NCBI GenBank assembly: GCA_030407315.1
Contig: JALQPE010000541.1
Coordinates: forward strand, 1 to 64,000
DNA length: 64,000 bases
Direction: 5' to 3'
From: Asparagopsis taxiformis
Lineage: Eukaryota; Rhodophyta; Florideophyceae; Bonnemaisoniales; Bonnemaisoniaceae
Positions 28,801-38,097 of the stretch are shown here, one piece after another (positions within the stretch are counted from its first letter, which is position 1; the number at the start of each line of letters is the position of its first letter). The notes below the pieces were generated by a model. That model saw nothing but the letters and a program-made list of their open reading frames with translations. It was not told where the DNA came from and did not search any database. The position numbers and the translations under genes are program-made.

Positions 28801-30705
28801 CAAAAAATCATGCTGTTGCTGCGTGTAGCGACGTAGCCTTACTCGTACCGGGACTGCATTCGGCTGCAGCCTGATCTGCATCGGCTCGATGCTTACGGGT
28901 GGGTCAGATCCCAATCGCAGTCGGAATATATCAGCATGATGTGTTAGTATATGCTGCATACGTGGCCCCAAATTTACGGGCAATCCCGCTTCCATAGCCT
29001 CGTCATACATCCGCTTTAAATGTACATTAACACCATTAGGGTTATGCAGTCCAACATCCATTGCCTTATCAATGTCAAGGTCGTGGTCGTGGTAAGTTGC
29101 AGCATACTGATCTGTTGACGCATATGCATCAACTCGCTCTATGATAGAACCTTTCTTCTCCGTATGTTCGTCCAAGTATATCGCAGTCCCGCTCGACTCT
29201 GCAGTCACAAGCTGTGACAAAGATCCAGCAGGCTCGATTTCATTTTCTTGCAAGCCACTTTCTGGCTCAAAAGAGATACCCGTCATATCTACGTCATTGT
29301 ATTTCGCACGTACACGCAAGAGGTGTTGATCTAGATCAAATCCAAGTGTCTGCAATACTGGTCGCGATAACAGCACCTCATTCATAGGCTCCTTGAACAC
29401 TAAGTATTCAACATTGCGCAACCTGAATGGGCCTTCCAAGGTTGATAGAGTCGTTGAAATTCTCGCTTTAGAATGTGCCGTGATAGTCATTGCATCATCA
29501 TAACCGTCAACAGCCAATCGCATCACAATTGGATCATTGAGTGGCAACATAGACACATATATGTTTTCCTTTGCCAACATCTTCAAATGTTCCTCTGAGA
29601 GTGCAGCATGATCTGCTCCGTAGTCCCCGGAAACGACAACTTCAACTTTGTCAGCCAATACGGCATTGATTCGACCCTTCTTATGAGCCTTTTTATCGCT
29701 TTTCATATGGTCACCTGACTGGGTATCATTTTCCATGCGCACGCGCTTAATTGTTGCCCCTGAGCTCTTCCGCCTAAAGTCCTCCAAAAGCTTACGCTTC
29801 TGTTCGGCAGTAGATTTTGTACACCACCTTATATAGTGTCTCTCTCCTGGACACGTTATGGTATTGAGGCAGAATGGAGCCGATGATGCTGGTCTGGCCA
29901 GGTTTGGATCACTTACAACATCTTTTTCCGCTGTGCTTCTGGTCTCAATTTGTCTGTCTTTGGTAACAGACTGCCTCTTCCACGGCTTCCCTTTAACTTT
30001 GAAGCCGCTTCGTGAAGATGATGATCCCTGCTTGGTTGTCATACCGGTCGTTTCATTATTCCCATTGTCCGATACCTTGTGAAACTCTTCACATACAATA
30101 GCCTTCTCGACTACATAATCGAAGAACCCTTTCCAGTCCTTCCTCAAATCAGTCTTATGCAGTTCCAGGTCATTCTCGACCTTATTCTTGAGTGCTGCTG
30201 GCCGCAAAACCTTGCATATGTGCTGTACGGCTAGCTTTGGATTACTTTCAATTATTTCTTGTAGTTTATATTCCTCCAGGAATGATATATAGTCCGTGAA
30301 CAGAGCTATGATCCTCAGCTTCGGATCGGTTTCAGCCATGTCTGTTCGAACTTTCTTTTTAAGCATCGACTGCAGCTCCTCTGCAGTGACATTCTCCAGC
30401 GCATCTTCCAATTGCAATTCCAACCACTTCTTTAGAGAAACATCTGACAGCTCTGACACTTGCTGTACTCCTTCAAATGTTCCTAATTGCACTAGTGCCT
30501 TCAACAGTTTGAAATCAACTGAGTTAGTAAGTGATATCGGTTTGAATGTGCTTCCTTGCTCTTCAGCATCCTTTGCCCTGAGCAAATATTGTTCTCGCTG
30601 TGCGAGAAAAGTTTGGATCGACTTGCTTCCCAGCCTCCGTAGTTCTGGGTGCTTGAGTGGTGCGAACAGTGTCGTACTGCTCTGTGCTTCACCTTCTGAT
30701 CCCAT
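25834..30705 (-). CDS. Gypsy Gag-Pol polyprotein with C-terminal chromodomain
   Basis: 1623 residues, intact. Gag (about 1-300) is helical, with a degenerate Cys/His knuckle region. The aspartic protease carries an unusual SGDYGA active site (Asp361) in place of D-S/T-G-A. Reverse transcriptase has LLWLDDIL (Asp774-Asp775) where F/YxDD is usual. RNase H has FTDASD (near 937). Integrase has an HHCC zinc finger (HCGKAGH...CKSCLHC, about 1150-1190) and a DDE core (HFDFLY, WVSDRGSHF, NGTVERVCRE). A chromodomain (YEVQVSWRGFSHEEPTWEP, about 1530-1580) probably steers integration toward particular histone marks, as in chromoviruses. It copies itself through RNA and is expressed from the right LTR. 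Confidence 0.95.
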   Translation of the reverse strand: MGSEGEAQSSTTLFAPLKHPELRRLGSKSIQTFLAQREQYLLRAKDAEEQGSTFKPISLTNSVDFKLLKALVQLGTFEGVQQVSELSDVSLKKWLELQLEDALENVTAEELQSMLKKKVRTDMAETDPKLRIIALFTDYISFLEEYKLQEIIESNPKLAVQHICKVLRPAALKNKVENDLELHKTDLRKDWKGFFDYVVEKAIVCEEFHKVSDNGNNETTGMTTKQGSSSSRSGFKVKGKPWKRQSVTKDRQIETRSTAEKDVVSDPNLARPASSAPFCLNTITCPGERHYIRWCTKSTAEQKRKLLEDFRRKSSGATIKRVRMENDTQSGDHMKSDKKAHKKGRINAVLADKVEVVVSGDYGADHAALSEEHLKMLAKENIYVSMLPLNDPIVMRLAVDGYDDAMTITAHSKARISTTLSTLEGPFRLRNVEYLVFKEPMNEVLLSRPVLQTLGFDLDQHLLRVRAKYNDVDMTGISFEPESGLQENEIEPAGSLSQLVTAESSGTAIYLDEHTEKKGSIIERVDAYASTDQYAATYHDHDLDIDKAMDVGLHNPNGVNVHLKRMYDEAMEAGLPVNLGPRMQHILTHHADIFRLRLGSDPPVSIEPMQIRLQPNAVPVRVRLRRYTQQQHDFLTKKVSQLEQLGLVRKNNQSAWACAPLLVPKKGPEMFRFTTDLRPVNKVTIPYAWPMPNVESVLARLADRRCFATIDLCQGYWQLPLAEDAQECQSFITPDGVYTPTRVMHGQRNAVAYCQSSVQHICEPIMENLLLWLDDILIHATTASELLDVMERFFALCKQFNLKLHAAKCHLFMTKVRWCGRIISSNGVKMDPSRMEALLRMPYPKTCDQLQQFICAAGWMRTGIPQFTTVIEPLAVLMEEIYKIAGTRKKRRLTKYALDANGWNHTHREAFENVKQALAKSVVLAHPSASKLICLFTDASDKHWSGILTQVPPNDIDLPFAEQKHQPLAFLSGSFHGASSRWSTPEKEAAAIIYSVQRLDYLLMRPEGFHIFTDHSNLIFIFNPETAATRLNRASFSKVQRWGMILAQYQYTIIHISGEQNCWADLLSRWGATEPRNKDAEQEHMRVASLCRAPLSPEYDPDFTWPNKEDFLASQAAVDDAEKLTNVLSIQDGLLKTNSGAIFIPSNDTHMQLRVCVIGHCGKAGHRGFDSTHEAIKSCFYWPSLRADVRHFCKSCLHCLATSGSQRIERPRGHAIHATKVNEVIHFDFLYMGASDTKDQYVMIIKDDLSNYTWLQASREADAFSASIALLKWFAALGTPRIWVSDRGSHFKNKLVDYINRAMHCQHHFTTPNTPHANGTVERVCREVLRCCRALLSEFRLKETEWPHVLHIVQSVLNNSVVASLGNRAPITVFTGREPDSPLKFLLPPAVAKPRAIAEVKLLQSIKIEGLHKSLEAIHRDVTERKTKQRCADVKRHNAKTFVHETNFDVGDFVLVAKRLNKDGHKLQMQWLGPQRVLREESEWVYECEDLINGKVSLVHANRLKFYADSQLNVTQELLDTIDHNDRHYNTVSRLLDLRYNRAKKCYEVQVSWRGFSHEEPTWEPIYNMEEDIPDMLRKFLESYPDKGKVQRALSSLAGVARTEREECRPAKPGPTELANDIE

Positions 30706-30756
30706 TGTATTACCAGACTGGATGGAAATACCGGATGTTCACTTGCTAGTGATCAC

Positions 30757-31154
30757 TATAGCTGGAACAGCCTTAGCTGTGTTCCTTTAATCAGTCTGTT
30801 AGGGCTCCTGAGCCCGCTTAGCTTTTATTTTCCTTCTACCATCGCTGCCTTGGTGTATTTATAACCCGAACATCTTCTACTACTGCCGCGTGGTGCTTGT
30901 GATGACAAGCAGTGTGCTGTACTGATTCCGGGATCGTTTCAGCTGCTGTAATAGTCATTCAGCATGGACGCATGCTGAATGGTACCGAACTCGAGTGTAT
31001 ATTGAATAGGCCGTTATTCTCCCGTTAATTAACGACATTGAATAATGTTATTAATTGGAGATCCATATATCAGTAATCCGGCACTGAAAACAACTTACCC
31101 CAATCATTCAATGTCATTTGCCAATTCTGTTGGACCAGGTTTCGCCGGTCTACA
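30757..31154 (-). repeat. Gypsy 5' LTR
   Basis: 398 bases, same sequence as the left copy by eye. The Gag-Pol ATG (30705) follows 51 bases downstream, so the leader including the primer site is very short. Confidence 0.93.
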
Positions 31155-31158
31155 TGCC

Positions 31159-31627
31159 CTTCAGTGACCGTCTGTCCTGATGAAATGTGTGTTTGTATCG
31201 ACTGCCCGGATTGTTTCGTCCCGGATAGTACTGCACCGGGTGGATGTCGTCCGGATAACTCGAATCCATTGTGCGAACCATGCGGCAGTGATGGAAATGA
31301 TCGATGCAGGGCTGCAACGGGCGATCAGAGCTTCAAATGGTAAGTGACATTCTTTGTGTATGTGAAGAGAGATATGTTTTTGATCGGTACTAACTACATT
31401 GTCATGTTTTGTGAAACAGTTGTCCGCTCTCTTCTTCATGCAAGTCTACGACGATTCCGACGCGTGGAGTGTCGGTTGACGCGGTGACATTTATTTGCTC
31501 ATCGAATTGTGGAGGATGCGATAGTCTGGATAACCAGGGAGATCCTGTTGGATGCGCCTTCTTCCAGGCAATTTCCTTGGCTCCTGATACCGATCCCACG
31601 ACCACCGAAACCATTCCAGTCTGCTAG
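31159..31627 (+). pseudogene. 3' part of the split cysteine-rich protein gene (two exons)
   Basis: After the right TGCC duplication the frame resumes in exactly the phase left at 25486. It gives another Cys-rich stretch (exon to 31339), an 80-base intron, then a final exon (31420-31627) ending at TAG 31625-31627. The intron starts GTAAGT, ends ACAG and holds a perfect TACTAAC branch site at 31388-31394. The exon phases match, and the cysteine richness (CVCIDCPDCF, CEPCG, CSSNCGGC) continues the first half. Separated from its promoter by the 5.7-kb Gypsy, it is presumably silent. Confidence 0.8.
31340..31419 (+). other. Intron in the cysteine-rich protein gene
   Basis: GTAAGT donor, TACTAAC branch point at 31388-31394, ACAG acceptor. 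80 bases, phase 2, and joining restores an open frame to the stop at 31627. Confidence 0.8.
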
Positions 31628-34106
31628 GTGGAGGAGGACTTATGACATCGCATGCAAAATTAATCTTCTGGTCAAAATTCCGTAGTACAATTGTTGCTAG
31701 GGTTGTGGAACGTATAAAACCTAGATGAGGTTTCTGTTGGCTCGCTATCTTTTATGAACGACTTTTGAGATAGCCGTAACTACGACCGAGAACGTGAGTT
31801 GTTCCGGCGCAGGCAATAGAACATGGATGAGAGCTAGTTGTATGGAAATTCGAAACGTTAAAACAATGAAGCAATGTGAGACAGACTTGTTTTCATTCCA
31901 CAGCACCTCCGTCTAATACGTGCCGGTGAGTCGAGAGCAATTGATGAGAGATGGGTATTCTGCGCTATGTGGTGCAGTTGAATGAGATGGTTGGTCGTTG
32001 TGAATGATACTGTAGTCGCACTACCAGTATATGAATATCTTGCAGGCCCATGAGATGCTGGCAAGACGTCTTCAGGATTCGCTCCAAACTTTCTAAGCGA
32101 TGAACGCGAGTATTAACTTGAACACGTTGAGTGTGTTTAAGATCGAGTTCCATTCATGCTCCAGAATTATGCGACATGCGTAACGACAGCACTGGACTGC
32201 TTATCGGTCCCCATCCCCATGGGTACTTCTGCACGTGTTCCGTTAATGGATTTTTCTGCACGTGGACAATTTTTCGGATGATCACACCTCCGTGTCATTG
32301 CATTGCAGTACAAGACTGACAGTTTATAAGCCGCCACTCGCTGTCACTGGCAATCACGATAAATATCAACGACATATAATTTAACTGACGCTCAACCATG
32401 AACGCAATCTTCGTTCTAAGCAAGGTCCCTGAAGTAGGTTCTGGCTTTCTCGCCCAGACGTGACATGTCAGGCGTGACGTCGTTCTGCGCATTTAACCAT
32501 TTAGCCAATTTCCGAAAACGGCAAGTACCTTGAAACTCAAAGCTTGCCCACGTCCGAAAAACTCGCCAATCAGCCCGCTCCGACCAATGGAACCGGCCCA
32601 GGCCGCCGATGTTTGCCCGTCACCATCAGCGTCCACGGTTCTGATATTGACATCTTCACCTTGCTGTCTCCGACCAGTTCCAGTCAAACGCGTGGAAGTG
32701 ATAACCCTACTGATGGATCTAACCTGGAAGTTGGAGATCTCTCACCTCAATTGGAATCATCCAGAGATAGGTTAGGGCCCAATACTTTAATGGTAGATAT
32801 AACGCGCCCTCTAAAACCAAAGCAAGAAGGAGAACAACATCAAAAATATTACCCCCAACCCAAACAAATCGCCAAGGCGAATACCAGAGACAAGTCTCTA
32901 CCTCTCTCAATGAAGAAATCCCCGTTTCCAGGGAAGCACAGCCTCACCTTCAAGGAGGCACAAAACAGTCCAAAGGGAGCATGATTACCTGCAGTGCGTC
33001 ACTGCTTGCACAGAAGCCCTCCACAAAACGTGTGTAGCGCTTTCTGGCTCCCATCCCCGACTGAAAAACTCACAACCCCACATCAGAGGGAGATTGATTA
33101 GAATATTGCAAGTGTGACTAATAGGGATATACAGAGCTGTGGCAGGAGAGAAAATGATATAGACGGTATTAGTTATGGAGTCAGTAAATTGCGTTGTTTA
33201 GTCATTGTTGGAGAGTGGACTGTGCAACCAGTTCATTTAGAAGCGTATTGATCGTGTGAGATGAAGTATTTTTCGGAGATATCAACGGTATCCTATCGAT
33301 GAGATTTCGATCAATGCAGCTAGGAGAAAAATACATGATTCCGAGAATAGAGGTTGAGGCTGCTTAGCAACAAATTTTCCGCCATGTTCACCATTCTCTC
33401 TGATCAGCTGTGAAAAACGCACAGCAGCACCTGTCGGCTTACAGATTAGTTGAGTAAACGCACAAGCAGCCACTTGAATTGATTGCATGTGCATCGTTAC
33501 TACTGACGCATGCTTGACCTCTGTCTCGTCCATCAGCCTTCATCTGCACGTTTTCACCTCGCGGATCATTGCGGGCTCGGTCAGCAGGCGTGGAACACAT
33601 TCATTGCAAAGTGCTCGGGCACCCGACGCACGAGACTGGCAACACACTTGCATACTGGCGCTCTATTCCTTCCTCCGCACTGCCTCTCGACACGAGATAT
33701 CGGCGGGGCGTACGATCGGGGAGGACGAATTGCGCGGTTGCTTCGAAAGTGGGAAGGTTTGAATTTGAAAAAATTTGCGGTTTCGGGATCGGCGAAATGC
33801 TCGACGTCTCGTCTGATAGGTCGCGTTTGGGCGAGAATGTCCAAGCAGGATCAGCTGCGCTCGGGGTGTTTTTTGGTTTGGCTTTTTGTATTTTTGTTCA
33901 ATAGTATTCTGCCAAGTTGTGTTGTCGGGTATGAATTGTTGTGATTGGCCGAAATTGCGACACTTACTGTAGAGTGCAGATTGTTGTCATGCCTTGTCGC
34001 ACGCACACGTTTGGTAAAGGAACACAGCAAGGTGGTTATTTTTCTCCACACCAACATATGATACAGTACAGCTTATTCCGAGGCGGCAAGCCTTTTCTGT
34101 CACGAC
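31628..34106. other. Gene-free region between the split gene and the Harbinger element
   Basis: About 2.5 kb. The longest frame (32544-32984, plus strand, 146 codons, hydrophilic) has no recognisable motif, so I do not call it a gene. Around 33500-33900 several overlapping open frames occur, as expected of GC-richer non-coding DNA. Confidence 0.35.
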
Positions 34107-34109
34107 AGT

Positions 34110-34909
34110 AGACGAATTCTGGAGTTCCCATATGGGAATATACGGAAATGGCATGGGAATTTTGTGCGCATGGCTGGGCAGAGGGAGCGGTGTTCGCACG
34201 GAGCCTTTGTTTATCACACGCTGCCCAGGGAGCATGTGCAAACCTTACAGTAAAGACAAATGGCATGAATAGTTTTAGGAATTGTGTTACGGTGATTTCA
34301 ATGCTAAGTAAAAGAGTCACGGTTCTTCGTGCACTCGTAACGCGTCAAGTGAAAGACAGTTGTCTCGAAATCTCGACTCTGGGATATGAGCTCGTATCTC
34401 AACGAGATCGTGTGCGGATGTAGCTACATACAGCGTTCAGATGACATACGCTGCGGGCAGCCACGCAGGATGTTTCACATCAACCTTCTATCTACTTCAT
34501 CACTCCAATCATTTTCTGCTTTGAAGTGGCCCAGATACCAGTGCAGCTACATTGGTCGTGATTATCGTAGCTGCATTGTCTGTGTCATTCTTTCGCAATC
34601 GAAAGGCGCAAGTCGGAAACCGCAAGTTCACAGCACAATGGCGCTATCTTGAATCAAACAATAGAAATGCACTGCGTTTATGAGACAGACAACAAGGCGA
34701 ATCTTGTACACGAAAAAGAAGCCAGCACATCGCGTGTGGAGGGTACATCTCATCGTGCAATTTGCCACCAATCTAAGATATGAACTGCATATACCAACGA
34801 GCTTTTCGAAGAGTGACGGCTGCACAGAAAAACAAACCCCTGCAGTCGAAACTACCCGACGATAGTCGATGATGTGAAGGATGCAGAGAAAGGTGTGACA
34901 GACAGGTAC
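34110..34909. repeat. Harbinger left terminal inverted repeat (800 bp)
   Basis: Reverse complement of 42135-42934. The two arms encode identical fortuitous frames over their whole length. Harbinger terminal repeats are normally tens of bases, so this is exceptionally long. An internal palindrome TTCCCATATGGGAA lies near the end. Confidence 0.92.
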
Positions 34910-35215
34910 AAATGAAAGCAGAGGGAAGTTCTCGCATGTGTCCTGGATCGAAATTAAGCCTAACGAAATGTATTATAAGTGCAATTGATCTCGAATCACG
35001 ATTGAAAGTGGTGTAGTCCCAGCCCATCACTGAGTGAGGAGTAAAATGGTGTTTCAGGGGAGAGAATGGAATACAACAGAGCACTAGAAGTTTATCAATT
35101 ATATCATTTTCCATTGAAGGAAAGTGTTAGCAGAGGCTTTCATAGACAGGAACATATAAAGAGAGAGGGGTTGAGAGCTAGTACGTGTTGAAAAGAGGCT
35201 CATCATTGCAAAGGA

Positions 35216-36733
35216 ATGGAAAGAAGAAACGCAGGATCCCTGAGAGTTACCGAACTTTTGAATCAGGATGATAACGACTCTCATTTTGATGGTTCCGTAC
35301 TGATGGAAAATGGAAATGTATACGGGCATGTGGAGGTGGCGGGACAAGGTGATGGACTAGGAGAACAAGAAAAATTGTACAGAGAGAGTGGCATACAATT
35401 TGAGGATGAGAATGTTGCATCCATTGGTGTGCAAGTAATTGAATGGAATGATAAAGCTCCTTTTACAACTATATTTGATTCAAGAACCGACAAAAATGAA
35501 AAAAGAGATGCATTAAGGCTCCGTCCAAGGGTTGGAAGCAGCGGAGACAGCTTTTTGCCTTCACAAACTCCAATTGCAACAAGAAATGACGCAAAAAGTC
35601 AAAAGAATGTACTAAGTAATGACATAATCAGTGGATCAGAAGATGATAGTGGAAAAGAAGTCTTACCTGTGATTTCACAATCTCAAAGGCGTAGAGCACA
35701 ACGACGCTTCAATGGTGAAATGGATTTTCTGCTAATGGAAGAAGTGCTAAAGCAGAATGCACATGTATGCAATAGAGGAAAGGTGCAAGCGGCTTTTGAG
35801 ACTGTTGCATCATGCTTGAATTCGTCAACAGAATTCAGAAACACAGTGAGAGAAGACATAGAAACCAGGAATAGTAATCGCGGTAGAAGACATCGTGGGA
35901 CTGTTCAAGTATGGAAGACAGATATGTCGCATTGTAAGGAACGTTTCAGTAAGAACATGGATCGGTTTAGAAATGGAACGATAGGAGATGATTGCCATGA
36001 TGAGTTACAGGAAAGACTAATCGTCGTATGCCGCAGAATTTTGGAAGAAGTAGAAGCAAGGAAGGCCGAAAGAAAGGCAAGACATGAAGAAGATGTGAGG
36101 CGAAGGGATGAATTAGAGCTTGGAGGCACCGAGGCGTGTGAAATGGCGATGAGAAGGCGTTCACAGGCTGTGAGAAACATGGCAATAAGTGATGCCGGGA
36201 GTAGCGAAAGGCAGGGAGCATCAGAACGGGAGGATGAACGAGGAAAGAAAGGCAATGTAGAAGGTGATTTGGAAATGGACATTTCGAACAGGAGAGTAGT
36301 GAAACGGGTAAGAGAACCGGATACACTTTCGGTACTATTTCATGCGTTAGATAACTCTGAAGAGAACCGGAATGCTCTTGCAAAACGTCAAGACGAAAGA
36401 GAGGCAAAGAGACTTACCATGGAAATCAGGAGAGCCGAAGTGGAGTCCCGACAGCGTGAAGATCGATTGCAGCATGAAAGGGATATATTGGCGCTGGAAA
36501 GGGACAAGTTAAACGCTGAGATCGAAAAAGGTAAATCGTCGACTGCTGAGCTAGAACTAGAACACAAGAAATTGGAGTTTGAGGAGAAGAAGTTGGCGGC
36601 GAAAATAGAAAGGGATCGTCTGGACGCTGAAGAGCGCAAAAATCGTATGGAAGCTCAATTGATTAGAGAAAAAGAAGACGCGGAAGACCGGCGCGCTTTT
36701 CGCGAAATGATGTTCAAGAGGTTTCATGATTAG
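35216..36733 (+). CDS. Harbinger-associated Myb/SANT-like coiled-coil protein
   Basis: 505 residues, intact. The middle (about 160-245) matches the Myb/SANT-like DNA-binding protein that accompanies PIF/Harbinger transposases. The pattern is RFNGEMDFLLMEEVLKQNAH, then GKVQAAFETVASCLN, then CKERFSKNMDRF. The C-terminal 150 residues are a long charged coiled coil (Glu/Lys/Arg heptads), which would support dimerisation. In known Harbinger systems this protein is needed for nuclear import of the transposase and for end recognition. The ATG lies about 300 bases inside the left terminal repeat boundary, so its promoter probably lies in or next to the repeat. Confidence 0.75.
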   Translation: MERRNAGSLRVTELLNQDDNDSHFDGSVLMENGNVYGHVEVAGQGDGLGEQEKLYRESGIQFEDENVASIGVQVIEWNDKAPFTTIFDSRTDKNEKRDALRLRPRVGSSGDSFLPSQTPIATRNDAKSQKNVLSNDIISGSEDDSGKEVLPVISQSQRRRAQRRFNGEMDFLLMEEVLKQNAHVCNRGKVQAAFETVASCLNSSTEFRNTVREDIETRNSNRGRRHRGTVQVWKTDMSHCKERFSKNMDRFRNGTIGDDCHDELQERLIVVCRRILEEVEARKAERKARHEEDVRRRDELELGGTEACEMAMRRRSQAVRNMAISDAGSSERQGASEREDERGKKGNVEGDLEMDISNRRVVKRVREPDTLSVLFHALDNSEENRNALAKRQDEREAKRLTMEIRRAEVESRQREDRLQHERDILALERDKLNAEIEKGKSSTAELELEHKKLEFEEKKLAAKIERDRLDAEERKNRMEAQLIREKEDAEDRRAFREMMFKRFHD

Positions 36734-37264
36734 ATAATCTGGTGAAGGTATTGCAGCCAAACCGAGTGTTGCTTTAGCGAAGGAAGCTTTCCATGACTCT
36801 AGAAAGTTCTGAGTAATGTAAAGTAAACATGCGGGAACTTGAGCATCCCCAATAACCTCTGCAATACAGTAAATTAGTTCTAGTATGTTTTCCCTCTCTC
36901 ATTTTCCGCTGTCTGTAGCTGTCCAAGCGTAAAACTGAGAACATAACTGGCGTTCTCTCACTCTATCCCCGACATCTTCCCCTTCATTGCAGCGCGCATT
37001 TCCTCTTCCATTAGTCATAGAATTTTAACGGTGCAATGTGCATCGAGGTCCATTATGCCTGTGTGGGGCACCAACGGGACCGATAGATTTGGTGTGCTGG
37101 TTGTGGCGGCGACAATATTGGGGGTAAATACACGATGAGAAGGTCGCCTCAAGCATTGAGGAGTTACTTCGGGGGGCCGAAATGGGCTGAACTGAACTGG
37201 ACAAGACGGGACAGGACGGAACGAAGAGCAAATGCATCAACTATAAGACATTACGTTTGCTGAA
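36734..37264. other. Boundary between Harbinger gene and cargo block
   Basis: No gene. AT-rich up to about 37020, then clearly GC-richer, marking the start of the acquired-looking block. Confidence 0.4.
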
Positions 37265-37516
37265 TCAAGCAATGTTACAACATGGAGTTTGGGGCGAGGT
37301 GCATGCCGCGCCCCTCCTAGGCTTCGGTAGTCGATCCCAGGCACTGCGCAGAGCTTCGTCAAAAATATCCTCGAGTCCCGGAGCGATTGGGGGAGTAGCT
37401 TGAGCACGTTCATATCGGGCTGGGTTATGTGCGGATGCGATGGGCAGACTGGCAATTAGTGGAATGAGAGTGGCGAAGAGGACCGCGCAAATGATCGGTG
37501 CAAAACTTGCGTTCAT
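37265..37516 (-). CDS. Small secreted protein, hypothetical
   Basis: 83 residues from the ATG at 37514-37516. An in-frame upstream ATG (37546) would bury the signal sequence. The N-terminus MNASFAPIICAVLFATLIPL is a strong signal peptide, probably cleaved near ASA-HN. The mature part is short, with a few Cys near the end (CTSPQTPCC). No family recognised. It lies in the GC-richer cargo block of the Harbinger element. Confidence 0.4.
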   Translation of the reverse strand: MNASFAPIICAVLFATLIPLIASLPIASAHNPARYERAQATPPIAPGLEDIFDEALRSAWDRLPKPRRGAACTSPQTPCCNIA

Positions 37517-38097
37517 TTGTTCGGATGGTGGTGGCAATTTGTTCAATTGGCGCTATGACAGTGATGGGACGCAAGCCATGACGTTGGGGAGCCTTAATTG
37601 GTGATGGTGATGACAACAAATGTTGTCGTACTGAGGGCTGGTGCTGCCGCGGCGCGGCGTCAATGAGCACAGATGCGGTGCTGAGATTGACACTGCACCA
37701 GTATCCGACGTGATGTGTCGTGTCGTGTCTTTCTGTGCTTCGTTGCTGTCAAGTGTTGGTAATGACTGACGGTGCACGCAGGCAGACATGGACCTACACG
37801 ACTGGATATGACCCACGTCACTCTGCGTCTTGTTGGCAGACTTGACGGCGCTAGCGCTAGCCGCTGGTGAACAAACGTCAGCGCAGATCCAAACTTGAAA
37901 ATAATTCCGTCTTTTCAAAATTAGCGCACACACACGCGCACGTCCAGATTCGTGCACCTCACTACGATCTGCAGCGGCAAGGATGCGCGAGCAGTCGAGC
38001 CCCAGTCATGTGGCGCCCGGCATTGCGCCTCACATCATGCTCGCTGCGCCGCTGCGCGTTGAATCACGCTTTGCATGTGCCGCCGCTATCCCATCGC
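37517..38097. other. Intergenic region upstream of the decarboxylase
   Basis: GC-rich. The decarboxylase frame is open back to an ATG at 37867, so the true start could lie here. No other gene seen. Confidence 0.35.

Larger units (their letters stand above)
25487..31154 (-). mobile_element. Full-length Ty3/Gypsy chromodomain retrotransposon
   Basis: 5668 bases, leftward. Two 398-base LTRs look identical by eye, and 4-bp target duplications TGCC (25483-25486, 31155-31158) flank it. It encodes one uninterrupted Gag-Pol of 1623 residues. The identical LTRs mean a very recent insertion. The target is the cysteine-rich protein gene. Confidence 0.96.

Noticed and set aside
32544..32984. 146-codon hydrophilic frame, considered as a retroelement ORF1
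   Set aside because: No zinc knuckle, coiled coil or flanking reverse transcriptase; composition alone cannot support a gene.
34148..34865. Open frames of 60-91 codons that recur perfectly at 42179-42896
   Set aside because: They lie wholly inside the Harbinger terminal repeats. Their identity reflects repeat identity, not coding selection.
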